From assembly GCA_964531105.1 (NCBI GenBank), contig CAZHFN010000009.1:1-64000 (forward strand): 64,000 bases of DNA, given 5' to 3'. The DNA comes from UBA2256 sp964531105 (GTDB taxonomy: Bacteria > Spirochaetota > Spirochaetia > Treponematales > Rectinemataceae). Below are positions 54,927-63,741 of the stretch, in pieces. The notes beneath the pieces were generated by a model. The model saw nothing but the letters and a program-made list of their open reading frames with translations. It was not told where the DNA came from and made no database searches. Numbering within the stretch: position 1 is the first letter of the stretch; each line of letters begins with the position of its first letter. Made by a program: the position numbers and the translations under genes.

Positions 54927-54983
54927 GTCTCAACCATGAGACGTTTTGTTGGTTGTGTCTCATGTAGCCTACGATATGAGACA
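54927..54983. promoter_or_regulatory. operator array of four GTCTCA half-sites upstream of the RhuM-Fic gene
   Basis: Inverted pairs: GTCTCA (54927-54932) with TGAGAC (54937-54942), and TGTCTCAT (54956-54963) with ATGAGACA (54976-54983). The outer spacing differs (4 and 12 bases), but the half-site is the same four times, in the 136-base gap between hsdS and the next gene. It probably binds a regulator controlling the second half of the locus. Confidence 0.6.
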
Positions 54984-55042
54984 TAAAGCCATTTTGAAGT
55001 ATAAGGGGATGTCATGCGCAGTACTAAGCGCAGGAGGCGTCG

Positions 55043-56014
55043 ATGAACGAAGTAGAGATCTATCAAACTGCGGATAATCAGACTCAGGTTGAAGTGCGTT
55101 TCGAAGCAGAGACAGTGTGGCTGAGTCAGGATAGTATTTCCCTACTATTTCAACGGGAAAGGTCGGTTATCACTAAGCACATCAGGAATATATTCAAAGA
55201 AGGCGAACTAGACTCAAAAAGCAATGTGCAAAAAATGCACATTCCAAATTCTGACAAACCAACCTCGTACTATAACCTTGAAGTCATTATATCCATCGGC
55301 TATAGGGTAAATTCGAAGCGTGGAATCCAATTTCGCCAATGGGCAACAAAACGGCTAAAAGATTATCTGGTTGAAGGCTACGCCATCAACCAGAAGCGCC
55401 TTAAAGAGAGGGATCTTGAACTTAGGCAGCTCAAGGACGGGATTGGCATACTGCGTCGTGCCATAGAACACGAAGCGAAAGACCTAGTCGACGCCAGCTC
55501 GCTCGCCTCGCTGCTGGAACGGTTTGCGGCAGGGTTATCCTTTCTCGACGATTATGACCACCAAACGCTTGACGCAAAGGGGAAAACGGAGCGCGACGCT
55601 GTCCGGATCGGCGCGGATGAATACCGCGTTCTTGTTCGGGGCATGGATGCATCGTTCGGATCTTCAATCTTTGGAATGGAAAAAGACCAAGGCTTCGATA
55701 GCGCCATAGCCCAGATTTATCAAAGCTTTGATGGAAAAGAACTATACCCTTCCCTCGAAGACAAAGCCGCGACTCTTTTCTATCTTGTCGTAAAGAACCA
55801 CGCTTTCGTGGACGGCAATAAGCGCATCGCGGCAGCATGTTTTCTCTATTTCCTCGAGCGAAACGGGATGTTGACGCTCAAAGACGGGCGTAATCTCATT
55901 GATAATGACACCATAGCCGCGCTGACGCTCTTCATCGCCGTAAGCAAGCCCGAAGAGATGGACACTGTAAAAAAAGTGGTGATCAGCTTACTAAATAGAA
56001 AGGAACTCCCATGA
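55043..56014 (+). CDS. RhuM-type domain fused to Fic/Doc domain
   Basis: 323 residues. Residues 1-125 match the RhuM/virulence-protein family (VWLSQDSISLLFQRERSVITKHI, YYNLEVIISIGYRVNSKRG, QFRQWATKRLKDYL), a predicted DNA-binding module. Residues about 165-320 are a Fic/Doc domain with the motif H253-AFVDGN-K260-R261; the Lys in place of the Gly of classical Fic makes it Doc-like, and Doc phosphorylates EF-Tu. Substrate and activity are unknown. AGGAGG precedes the ATG. It lies within the type I locus and overlaps hsdM by 4 bases. Confidence 0.88.
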   Translation: MNEVEIYQTADNQTQVEVRFEAETVWLSQDSISLLFQRERSVITKHIRNIFKEGELDSKSNVQKMHIPNSDKPTSYYNLEVIISIGYRVNSKRGIQFRQWATKRLKDYLVEGYAINQKRLKERDLELRQLKDGIGILRRAIEHEAKDLVDASSLASLLERFAAGLSFLDDYDHQTLDAKGKTERDAVRIGADEYRVLVRGMDASFGSSIFGMEKDQGFDSAIAQIYQSFDGKELYPSLEDKAATLFYLVVKNHAFVDGNKRIAAACFLYFLERNGMLTLKDGRNLIDNDTIAALTLFIAVSKPEEMDTVKKVVISLLNRKELP

Positions 56015-57510
56015 GTAACGACGACAACAACACCTCGAGCATAATCAGCAAGGTCTGGAGCTTCTGCAACACCCTGCGCGACGACGGCGTGGGCTACGGC
56101 GACTACCTGGAACAGCTCACCTTCCTCTTGTTCCTTAAAATGGCCGATGAATTCTCAAAGCCTCCCTACAATCGTAAACTGCCCGTGCCCAAAGAGTACA
56201 ACTGGGAAAGCCTGACAGCGCTGCGCGGGGCCGAGCTCGAAGTGCATTATTCCAACCTCCTGCGCGAGCTCGCCAAATCCAAGGGAGTGCTGGGACAGAT
56301 ATTTTTCAAGAGCCAGAACAAGATCCAGGACCCTGCCAAGCTCTACAAGCTCATCGACATGATAGACCGCGAGCAGTGGTCCACCATGGGCGCCGACATC
56401 AAGGGCAAGATCTACGAAGGACTCCTTGAGAAGAACGCCGAGGACACCAAGAGCGGCGCAGGCCAGTATTTCACGCCCCGAGCGCTTATCCGCGCCATGG
56501 TGGAGTGCGTCCGCCCCGAACCGATGAAGACCATAGCCGACCCCGCCTGCGGCACGGGCGGATTCTTCCTCGCGGCCTTCGATTTTATCGCCAATCCCAA
56601 AAACTACTCCCTCGACAAGGACCAGAAGGAATTCCTCAAGCACAGGACTTTCTACGGCAACGAAATAGTGCCCGCCACGCGCCGCATGGCCCTCATGAAC
56701 CTCTTTTTGCACAACATCGGCGACTTCGAGAGCGACAGCTTCATCTCGCCCGCCGATTCCCTCATCTCCGATACCGGGCTTCGGGTGGACTATGTATTAG
56801 CCAATCCCCCCTTCGGTAAGAAAAGCAGCATGACCTTTACCAACGAGGAGGGCGAGCAGGACTCGGATGACCTCACCTACAATCGCCAAGACTTCTGGGT
56901 CACCACGAGCAACAAGCAGCTCAATTTCCTCCAGCATATCAGGACTCTTCTCAAATCCGACGGGCACGCGGCCGTCGTCTTGCCCGACAATGTCCTTTTT
57001 GAGGGCGGGGTGGGCGAGACTGTCCGCAAGAAGCTCATGGAAACGACGACCCTCCACACCATCCTGCGCCTGCCCACGGGGGTTTTCTACAAGCAGGGAG
57101 TCAAGGCCAATGTCCTCTTTTTCGACAACCACCCCGCCACCAAAAAGCCCTGGACGAGCGAGGTCTGGATCTACGACTTCAGGACCAACATTCACTTTAC
57201 CCTGAAGAAAAATCCCCTCCAGCTTGCCGACCTTGCGGACTTTATCGAGTGCTATCACCCGGCCAATATCAACAAACGCAAGGAAACCTGGAACGCCGAA
57301 ACCAACCCCGAGGGGCGCTGGCGCAGGTTCGGCTACGAGGAAATCCTCGCCCGCGATAAAACCAGCCTCGACATCACCTGGATCAAGGACAAGAGCCTCA
57401 CCGACCTCGACAACCTGCCCGACCCCGACATTCTCGCCGGCGAGATCATCGAAAACCTGGAAGCCGGGATTGAGAGTTTCAAGGAAATCTACGCGGCATT
57501 GAAGAGCTAA
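56011..57510 (+). CDS. hsdM: type I restriction enzyme, HsdM methyltransferase
   Basis: 499 residues. The N-terminal helical domain (SFCNTLRDDGVGYGDYLEQLTFLLFLKMADE) is followed by the N6-adenine methyltransferase core with TIADPACGTGGFFLAA (SAM binding) and VLANPPFGKKS (NPPF catalytic motif). The C-terminal region holds the HsdS contacts. It methylates host sites and is a core part of the restriction complex. Its stop codon is the first part of a strong terminator stem. Order hsdR-hsdS-fic-hsdM puts the methylase last. Confidence 0.96.
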   Translation: MSNDDNNTSSIISKVWSFCNTLRDDGVGYGDYLEQLTFLLFLKMADEFSKPPYNRKLPVPKEYNWESLTALRGAELEVHYSNLLRELAKSKGVLGQIFFKSQNKIQDPAKLYKLIDMIDREQWSTMGADIKGKIYEGLLEKNAEDTKSGAGQYFTPRALIRAMVECVRPEPMKTIADPACGTGGFFLAAFDFIANPKNYSLDKDQKEFLKHRTFYGNEIVPATRRMALMNLFLHNIGDFESDSFISPADSLISDTGLRVDYVLANPPFGKKSSMTFTNEEGEQDSDDLTYNRQDFWVTTSNKQLNFLQHIRTLLKSDGHAAVVLPDNVLFEGGVGETVRKKLMETTTLHTILRLPTGVFYKQGVKANVLFFDNHPATKKPWTSEVWIYDFRTNIHFTLKKNPLQLADLADFIECYHPANINKRKETWNAETNPEGRWRRFGYEEILARDKTSLDITWIKDKSLTDLDNLPDPDILAGEIIENLEAGIESFKEIYAALKS

Positions 57511-57544
57511 TACTTGAAGAATGATCTTAAGTATTAATTTTTTT
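57508..57544 (+). terminator. terminator after hsdM
   Basis: Stem TAATACTT / AAGTATTA with an inner AAGA/TCTT continuation and a bulged G, loop ATGA, followed by a run of seven T. Confidence 0.85.
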
Positions 57545-57618
57545 ATAAGTAATTAACTACATAGCATTAATATCCTCTAATAATTTTTGATTTTTAGTAT
57601 TGTGGATTCGCTAAGATT

Positions 57619-57637
57619 GTTGTATTATATATACAAC
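57619..57637. promoter_or_regulatory. palindrome over the XRE gene promoter
   Basis: GTTGTAT and ATACAAC arms flank TATAT, just upstream of AGGAGGCGG and ATG 57649. The centre supplies TATTAT/TATATA words that could be the -10. This looks like an autoregulatory operator of the XRE protein. Confidence 0.55.
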
Positions 57638-57648
57638 AGGAGGCGGTT

Positions 57649-58011
57649 ATGGCTTTTGGGGCATTTATTAAGGAAGCACGTTTACGAAAAGGGATATCGC
57701 TTAGAACGCTTGCAAAGATCACACAGCTCGATCTCGCGTATCTTTCCAGGCTTGAGAGGGAAATAATCAAGCCTCCCACGAAGAATGAGTCTATTCAGGT
57801 CATCGCGGAAGCACTTCAACTGGAAGAGAACGAAATCAGTAGCTTATTTGACCTTGCCGCAGTGGATCAAAAAAAAATTCCTGAAGATATTAACATTCCC
57901 TCTGAATCGCTTGAAGCGCTTCCTTTTTTGCTTAGAACGATTGATAGCCAAAGGCTAAGTAAAGCCCAGATCACGGACCTGACAAATCGCATTAAGGATC
58001 TCTATAAGTAA
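57649..58011 (+). CDS. XRE-family helix-turn-helix regulator
   Basis: 120 residues. The HTH_3 domain spans about residues 6-65: FIKEARLRKGISLRTLAKITQLDLAYLSRLEREI. A C-terminal segment of about 50 residues with a helical ending follows. Strong ribosome binding site AGGAGGCGG. It is paired with an ImmA/IrrE-like gene 17 bases downstream, a typical arrangement for anti-repressor or stress regulation modules in phages and mobile elements. It is AT-richer than the genome average here. Confidence 0.88.
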   Translation: MAFGAFIKEARLRKGISLRTLAKITQLDLAYLSRLEREIIKPPTKNESIQVIAEALQLEENEISSLFDLAAVDQKKIPEDINIPSESLEALPFLLRTIDSQRLSKAQITDLTNRIKDLYK

Positions 58012-58028
58012 TAAGCGGAGAGATAATA

Positions 58029-58673
58029 ATGATTAAAAAATTGATGTACAAAGAATATGAATTACATGCGCAGAGGGTAATAAACCATTTTTTTACCGAG
58101 CCTACTTCAGTACCGATTGATATCGAGATGGTAATAAATCGACTGAAAATTGATATTATTCCTTTCAAAAACTTGCGCAATGATTTTGGCGCAAAAGGTA
58201 TGATTGTGCGAAATCCCTCTGGGGGTACAGATATTGTGATTGATGAAGATCATTGGTTTTCTGATGATTTTTATTTTCAATTTACTCTTGCGGAAGAACT
58301 TGCTCATCTGATTGTACAAGCTGATTTGTATAAAGACGCGAAGTCTGTCGGTGATGTCGTTAGAATTCAACAAAAAATGAGCCTAGATGAATACAGCATG
58401 ATCGAGCAACAAGCGAGGAATATAGCCAGTTATATACTATTCCCGCTTGTTTCCATCACTAAATATCTATTGGATTGGGTAGAGCAAAATCATGGACATA
58501 AAGCATTATATCGCTTAAAAACGAAAAAAGAGCTGAGTGATTATATCATACAAGATATTTCTCCAAAACTTGTTACATCTGCACAGGTATTAAGCCTTAC
58601 TTTGCTGAAGAGATACCCGGAGCCTTTATTAATCGATTTAGTCATACAGCATTTGGGCCTTGAGATCAGCTGA
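58029..58673 (+). CDS. ImmA/IrrE-like protein with altered zinc motif
   Basis: 214 residues. Residues 10-150 fit the ImmA/IrrE peptidase-like domain (VPIDIEMVINRLKIDIIPF at the start, then GMIVRNPSGG). The usual HExxH reads E89-E90-L-A-H93 in FTLAEELAHLIV: the first His is Glu (codon GAA), so one zinc ligand is missing. EQQARNIASYILFPL carries the position of the third ligand region. It may be an inactive or differently working partner of the XRE regulator. GGAGA precedes the ATG. Confidence 0.7.
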   Translation: MIKKLMYKEYELHAQRVINHFFTEPTSVPIDIEMVINRLKIDIIPFKNLRNDFGAKGMIVRNPSGGTDIVIDEDHWFSDDFYFQFTLAEELAHLIVQADLYKDAKSVGDVVRIQQKMSLDEYSMIEQQARNIASYILFPLVSITKYLLDWVEQNHGHKALYRLKTKKELSDYIIQDISPKLVTSAQVLSLTLLKRYPEPLLIDLVIQHLGLEIS

Positions 58674-58707
58674 AAAAATGGATATAACGCAATAATAATT
58701 CAGGAGA

Positions 58708-58747
58708 TTAATAGAATAAAATTAATTGTGCCACAAACTGCGGCACA
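58708..58747 (-). terminator. candidate terminator of the alcohol dehydrogenase gene
   Basis: On the minus strand the arms TGTGCC and GGCACA (58747-58727) surround a 9-base loop and are followed by an AT-rich tail with short T-runs. Confidence 0.4.
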
Positions 58748-58763
58748 GACTATTGCTCGCAGC

Positions 58764-59804
58764 TTACATCCTATCGATCACCCGTATCCCCGAGCCCGGG
58801 AAACTGTCCATGCGCTGGAGGAAATCCACGCCCTCTTTCAGAGTGTAGCGGTCGGTCACCAGAAGCTCGGGATGCAAGAGCCCCGAGGCCACCATGCCCA
58901 GCATGGCCCCGTAGCGGTGAGCCTGTATGCCGTGGCTGCCGTAGATTTCCAGCTCCTTGCCCACCACCATGTCCATGGGAAGAGCGGGGCGGCTCTGGTC
59001 GCCCAGTAAGAGCCCTACCTGCACATGCCTGCCGCCCTTGGCCAGGCAGGCCACCGAGTTGAAGCAGGTTTTCGGGTTGCCCAGGGCGTCCATGGATACC
59101 TGGGCTCCCCCGCCGGTTATCTCCCGGATAGTCACAGGCACGTCGGCCGCATGACGGGAATCGATACAGTGATCGGCGCCCAGCGTGCGCGCCATGTCCA
59201 GCTTTTCCTTGTCGATATCCACGGCCACAATCCGGGCGCCCATAGCCCTGGCAATCATTATCGCCGATAGTCCTACGCCCCCGCAGCCGTGGATAGCTAC
59301 CCAGTCGCCCGCCCGCACCTTAGCCTGGGCTTCCAGGGCCCTGAAGGCCGTGGCGAAGCGGCAGCCCAAGCTGGCAGTGGCCACCGAATCCATCTCCTCG
59401 GGCAAGGCTACTAAGTTCATGTCGGCATAATGAATCGCCACAAACTGGGCGAAGGAGCCCCAGTGAGTAAAGCCGGGCTGGAATTGGTGGTCGCAGATCT
59501 GCTGATTGCCCGCAAGGCATGGCCCGCAGTGTCCGCAGCCCGCCACGAAGGGCATGGTCACCCGTTGGCCTAGCTTCCAGTTGCGCACGCCCTTGCCCAG
59601 CTCGACGATAGTGCCCACCAGCTCGTGGCCCGGCACATGGGGCAGGCGGATGTCGGGGTCGTGGCCCATCCATCCGTGCCAGTCGCTCCTGCAGATGCCC
59701 GTGGCCAGCACCTTCAGCACCACGCCGCCATCGGGGGCTACGGGGTCGGGGAGGTCCCTAACTTCAATAGTGCCGCCAAAAGTCTCGTATAGGGCTCCGC
59801 GCAT
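58764..59804 (-). CDS. zinc-dependent alcohol dehydrogenase
   Basis: 346-residue medium-chain dehydrogenase. Catalytic zinc ligands are Cys in TGICRSDWHGW, His-Glu in VPGHELVG and the later Cys in SLGCRFATA. The structural zinc loop is CGHCGPCLAGNQQIC, complete with four Cys. The Rossmann motif is GCGGVGLSAIMIARAMGA, with the acidic residue in VAVDIDKEK that prefers NAD. The substrate is not known. It lies alone between the defence island and the sensor-kinase gene. Confidence 0.93.
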   Translation of the reverse strand: MRGALYETFGGTIEVRDLPDPVAPDGGVVLKVLATGICRSDWHGWMGHDPDIRLPHVPGHELVGTIVELGKGVRNWKLGQRVTMPFVAGCGHCGPCLAGNQQICDHQFQPGFTHWGSFAQFVAIHYADMNLVALPEEMDSVATASLGCRFATAFRALEAQAKVRAGDWVAIHGCGGVGLSAIMIARAMGARIVAVDIDKEKLDMARTLGADHCIDSRHAADVPVTIREITGGGAQVSMDALGNPKTCFNSVACLAKGGRHVQVGLLLGDQSRPALPMDMVVGKELEIYGSHGIQAHRYGAMLGMVASGLLHPELLVTDRYTLKEGVDFLQRMDSFPGSGIRVIDRM

Positions 59805-59829
59805 AGTGCTCCTCCTTCGTCAAAGCAAT

Positions 59830-62109
59830 CTAGCCTAGAGTATCCTGTCCATCTGAAAAATCAACAGTATCCGCGGTAAGAGTGAGCACTTTGGACATCA
59901 ATTCGAACCTCGTGGCCACCTTGGTTTTTCTGTAGATAGTCCTGTTGTGGTTGGCCACCGTGCGGGAAGAGATGCCGAGCTCGGCGGCGATTTCCTTGTC
60001 GCTCATGCCCGCTATAATACGGCGCACCACCTCCTGTTCCCGGGATGATAGCTTCTGGGTCTGAAAAAAGGCGTCCAAAGCCTCGGCCCTGGAATCGTGC
60101 AGCGAAGGATCCCGCTGAACCTTTCTATCGATCCTTCGAAGAATTAGCTCCATGTCTTTTCTGATGCGCTCCACCTGGGAATGGGCCAGCTCGCGGTCGT
60201 GAAGCAGAATCGCGTCTATGCCCGCGACGAGCTCGGCCGGAACAAAGGGCTTGGTAATATAGCGGATCGCCCCCTCCTTGAGGCTTTCAAGCTTCTCTTC
60301 CTGGGAGTGCCGGGCGGTGAGGAAGATCAAGGGAATAGGTAAACCTTCGTGGCGGGCCCGCATCGCGGCCAGCAACTCATGGCCATCCATGCCCTGCATC
60401 ATCACATCGGAGACGATGACATCCACGGCCTCGCTATCCAGAATCCTCAGGGCCTCCTCCCCCGACGAGGCGGCAAGCACTATAAAGCGCTCCTCCAGAA
60501 CCGACGCTATGTAGGCTTGCATATCCTGGTTGTCTTCTACTACCAATACCCTGGGCTTGGACTCCTCATTCTTGCCCTTCTCTTCGGAGTCGCCGGCATG
60601 GGGGCCGAGCAGCAGGTCCGCGGTATAGAGCCGGCTGAAAAGCGTTCGCCCGGTCTGCGTGTTGTCGCGTATCAAGGGCTTCACCAATGACGAAGGAAAG
60701 CGAAGCGTAAAGCGGGAACCCTCGCCTGGAGCGCTGCGCAGGGAAACCGAGCCCCCATAGTTTTCCATAATAGTTCTGACCAGGGTGAGGCCGAGGCCCG
60801 AGGTGAATCGGGCGGCGGTGCCGGGGGCCTTTCCATAGCGCTTAAAAATAATATCCTGCTGCTCGGCTGGAATTCCCGGCCCCGTATCCGAGACCGACAC
60901 CTCCAGATCACCGTTGGAAATCCGGGCAATGTCCAGATCGATGCGGGAATCGGAAGGACAGTACTTGAGCGCATTGGATACCAGATTCATGATCAGGGCT
61001 TCCAGATCCTCGCAGGCGATAGCGATGCCTAAAGAGTCCAGGGCCGTATCGGGAGCGAAGGACAGCCTGATCCTTCGCTCAGCAGCCGCGGGTGCGAAAT
61101 CGTTCAGGATCAGTTGGATCGTGGCGGCCAGGGGCAGGGTTTCGGCCTGAATGGCGCCAGTCGGCTGCCCCAGCCTGAGCATGGCGCTCACCTGTCTGAG
61201 AAGGCGGAGGCAGTTTCGCTCGATGGCTGAAAATTGGGCCGCGTTTTTCCGTATCGAATCGCCATACCTGCCGGTACGCAGCTGCTCGTTTATCCCGAGT
61301 ATTATCGTCAGCGGAGTCCGCAGCTCATGGCTCATATTCGTGTAGAATTCCATCCGCTCTTCGTTCAGCCGCGCAAGCCGCCGGCTTTCCTCAAGGGATT
61401 GTTGGCGCTCCAGCTTGATGCGGTTGTAGCGGTTGCCCATGGCCAGGGAGAAGAGGATCGCCTGCAGCGAAAGCCCTATGGGTTGGTTGTACTGCATGAG
61501 AAACCCGACAAAGCTTTCGTAGCGGGTCATGAAGGGGAAAATATTCATGGCGTTTATGGAGGTGAGAAGGGCAGGGGGTATGAAGGCGATCAGCAATAAA
61601 AGGGCTTCGGTACGCAGCCATCCCAGGGCGGTCGCTATGGTGAAAATAAAAAGCACATTCGTATAAAAAACGAAGAGCTCCCGTACGAAGTCGAGAATCC
61701 CATGAAAGCTTGCGGCTTCAGGAAAAATAAATTTTGCGCCGAGAAAGAAAACTGTGTACCCGGCGATGAGATAGATCGAAATACGATTGAATTTCGAAAG
61801 TCCCGGCTTATGGGTACGCAGCGAAAAGAAATCTTCGAAAAACAGCAGAAAGGTGATGAATAAAAGATGGGTTATTACAGTAACGCGGTTGTAGGTCAGG
61901 TAAAAAATGAACCGTTCATAGGCCGAGAAAGTCTGCAGGATTACCAGCAAGCCCATAATGACCGAAAAGTACGCGAACATCCTCTCCTTGGTGGAAAATG
62001 CGAGGAATAGGTTATAGGCCAGCAGCCCCAGGAGTAGTCCGAGAGCCAGAAGTCCTATCGCGAAGGCCGGACTGGATGTGGAAAGGTATCGGGGTATAAG
62101 GAGGGGCAC
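59830..62109 (-). CDS. membrane-bound hybrid histidine kinase with receiver and LuxR-type HTH
   Basis: 759 residues. Residues about 12-225 form seven or so membrane helices of the 7TMR-DISM kind, without a clear extracellular domain. A HisKA domain follows with FYTNMSHELRTPLT (His261), then a HATPase domain (NLVSNALKY near 376, DTGPGIP near 409, SGLGLTLV near 438). A receiver domain (about 518-635) has phospho-acceptor Asp568 in VSDVMM. The end (about 687-745) is a LuxR/GerE helix-turn-helix, LSSREQEVVRRII to VANHNRTIYRKTK. It senses, phosphotransfers and binds DNA in one chain at the membrane. GTG start with AGGAGG upstream. Confidence 0.9.
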   Translation of the reverse strand: MPLLIPRYLSTSSPAFAIGLLALGLLLGLLAYNLFLAFSTKERMFAYFSVIMGLLVILQTFSAYERFIFYLTYNRVTVITHLLFITFLLFFEDFFSLRTHKPGLSKFNRISIYLIAGYTVFFLGAKFIFPEAASFHGILDFVRELFVFYTNVLFIFTIATALGWLRTEALLLLIAFIPPALLTSINAMNIFPFMTRYESFVGFLMQYNQPIGLSLQAILFSLAMGNRYNRIKLERQQSLEESRRLARLNEERMEFYTNMSHELRTPLTIILGINEQLRTGRYGDSIRKNAAQFSAIERNCLRLLRQVSAMLRLGQPTGAIQAETLPLAATIQLILNDFAPAAAERRIRLSFAPDTALDSLGIAIACEDLEALIMNLVSNALKYCPSDSRIDLDIARISNGDLEVSVSDTGPGIPAEQQDIIFKRYGKAPGTAARFTSGLGLTLVRTIMENYGGSVSLRSAPGEGSRFTLRFPSSLVKPLIRDNTQTGRTLFSRLYTADLLLGPHAGDSEEKGKNEESKPRVLVVEDNQDMQAYIASVLEERFIVLAASSGEEALRILDSEAVDVIVSDVMMQGMDGHELLAAMRARHEGLPIPLIFLTARHSQEEKLESLKEGAIRYITKPFVPAELVAGIDAILLHDRELAHSQVERIRKDMELILRRIDRKVQRDPSLHDSRAEALDAFFQTQKLSSREQEVVRRIIAGMSDKEIAAELGISSRTVANHNRTIYRKTKVATRFELMSKVLTLTADTVDFSDGQDTLG

Positions 62110-62206
62110 GCATAGTCCTCCTCGAGGTTTTAGATACCTTGAAGGATAGCGCAGCCGAAAGAGTCCTGTCTATGCGCCCATCGCAGCTAATTAGCGATAG
62201 TAGCGA

Positions 62207-63532
62207 TCAATGGCCGACGTCGGCGCTGAATTCCCCCTGCCATTCGTCATTGAAATCCAGCCAGCCGAACCGGGCTCCTATCCCGCCGCACGTCGGCCCG
62301 ATGCTGAGATAATTACGGAATGCCTCCAGTTCGCTCCACGCCGCCGTGGGCGTATTCGCTTCGTTCCATCCGTCCACGGGAACTCCGATGTGCAAACCAT
62401 CGGAGCCGTGATCCGAATTGCCCAGGGAATACACTAATTCCAGCTTGTACTTTTTCGCTTCATTCGCGTCCTCGGGGAATGTTTCCAGCGTATAGGGGTT
62501 TTCGATATTTATCGAATTGCCATAACCTATGATGAGCGTCGGTTTCCGGGAAGGGCCGTGCCCGTTGTCCGCGGTTCTAGAGTAGGTATCCTCGCCCATT
62601 TCCGCATCAAAACTGCTTCCGCCACTATCAATAGGCACATCAGGGGTGATGCGGAAAATCTGTGTCAGTGTCTGATCCTCATAAATCTTGCTAAGGTCAG
62701 AATTATAGTTAGTCAGCCTTGTATCGTCATTTTTTCCCAAAAAGTCGTAAATATATTTGGCGTCATTGGACTTATCTCCCTGGTACTTCCAATTTTCGTA
62801 GTACATTCCCGCGGGCAGCCTTTGGTCCGTAAGCAGAATGCGAAGGTCACAGCCGATATTCTCTATCCGCTCGTAATTGTTCTGCGGGCTTTGATGATCC
62901 TTGCAGTTGTAGTCAAAGCTCAGAACCCTCTTGTTGTAGATAAATTGCCAGCTCTTGTCGTCGCTGTTGAGATCGATGAGCACATCGCCGGCTTTATAGT
63001 CTTTATTATCCTCTTTGGAGTCCTGGGTATAATACCGCAGCTTGTAATCGTCCATCTCGATCTGGAGAAATGCATATTCGATTATATATCCCTTGTAGCT
63101 CATGCCGTAGGGTAAGTCGATGTCAGGAACGTAGGGCGTGCCGGATGCAGCGTCTAAAATCAACGGATCATCCTTGCTGCGGTCTATGGCCTTGTAGAAG
63201 CTCAATCCTGTCAAATCCCCGGCTTCCAAGGGCATGATTCCCTCTATGAGAGTTCCTTTTCCCTTGAGGACATCGTAAGCTTCCTCATAAGGAAACCAGA
63301 ACTTGGTAAAGCCCAGGGCTCCGTTTTTGGGAAAATGGACTGCGTCCTTGCTGTTATAAAACTGCGCGCTTCGGGAATTTCCTAGCGCTTTTAAATTGGA
63401 AGGGTTTGTGGTGAAGTAGATTTCAAAACCTTCCAGATCGCCGGTTTTGGGACCGAAGAGAGTGTTAAAAAGTGAACAGGAATAGAGCGCTAAGCCAATC
63501 GTCACGACGAGTACGATTCTATATCTTTTCAT
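62207..63532 (-). CDS. lipoprotein of unknown function
   Basis: 441 residues. Signal peptide with lipobox ALYSC, Cys19. The mature protein is rich in Asp, Tyr and Asn, with a large predicted beta content and no domain I recognise. It ends GARFGWLDFNDEWQGEF. Position directly upstream of the sensor-kinase gene, on the same strand with a gap of 97 bases, suggests a linked role, but no shared function can be shown. Probably attached to the inner or outer membrane; some spirochaetes show such proteins on the cell surface. Confidence 0.7.
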   Translation of the reverse strand: MKRYRIVLVVTIGLALYSCSLFNTLFGPKTGDLEGFEIYFTTNPSNLKALGNSRSAQFYNSKDAVHFPKNGALGFTKFWFPYEEAYDVLKGKGTLIEGIMPLEAGDLTGLSFYKAIDRSKDDPLILDAASGTPYVPDIDLPYGMSYKGYIIEYAFLQIEMDDYKLRYYTQDSKEDNKDYKAGDVLIDLNSDDKSWQFIYNKRVLSFDYNCKDHQSPQNNYERIENIGCDLRILLTDQRLPAGMYYENWKYQGDKSNDAKYIYDFLGKNDDTRLTNYNSDLSKIYEDQTLTQIFRITPDVPIDSGGSSFDAEMGEDTYSRTADNGHGPSRKPTLIIGYGNSINIENPYTLETFPEDANEAKKYKLELVYSLGNSDHGSDGLHIGVPVDGWNEANTPTAAWSELEAFRNYLSIGPTCGGIGARFGWLDFNDEWQGEFSADVGH

Positions 63533-63607
63533 GCTTTTACACCCCTCCCAGCCTAGAGTCTCGAAGGCCGGGTGGATATGTGCAATCGATATGATTCCTC
63601 AATGCCT

Positions 63608-63623
63608 TAGGTAATATTACCTA
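63608..63623. promoter_or_regulatory. perfect 16-base palindrome between two lipoprotein genes
   Basis: TAGGTAATATTACCTA reads the same on both strands, placed in the divergent 209-base gap between the two lipoprotein genes, 76 bases before the start of the lipoprotein at 63532. It could be a binding site for the LuxR-type HTH of the neighbouring hybrid kinase. Confidence 0.45.
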
Positions 63624-63681
63624 GTGAAAGCCATCTGTTTTGATTTAATTCGAACCACGTGAAAAGCAGGACCTTTTTGGA

Positions 63682-63687
63682 TATACT
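63682..63687 (+). promoter_or_regulatory. candidate -10 of the partial lipoprotein gene
   Basis: TATACT lies 54 bases before ATG 63742; the -35 side is poor, so confidence is limited. Confidence 0.35.
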
Positions 63688-63741
63688 ATTCCTATTCAGG
63701 CATCTGATATCCCTCGGGCTTGAAAACAAGGAGCGCTGAGT

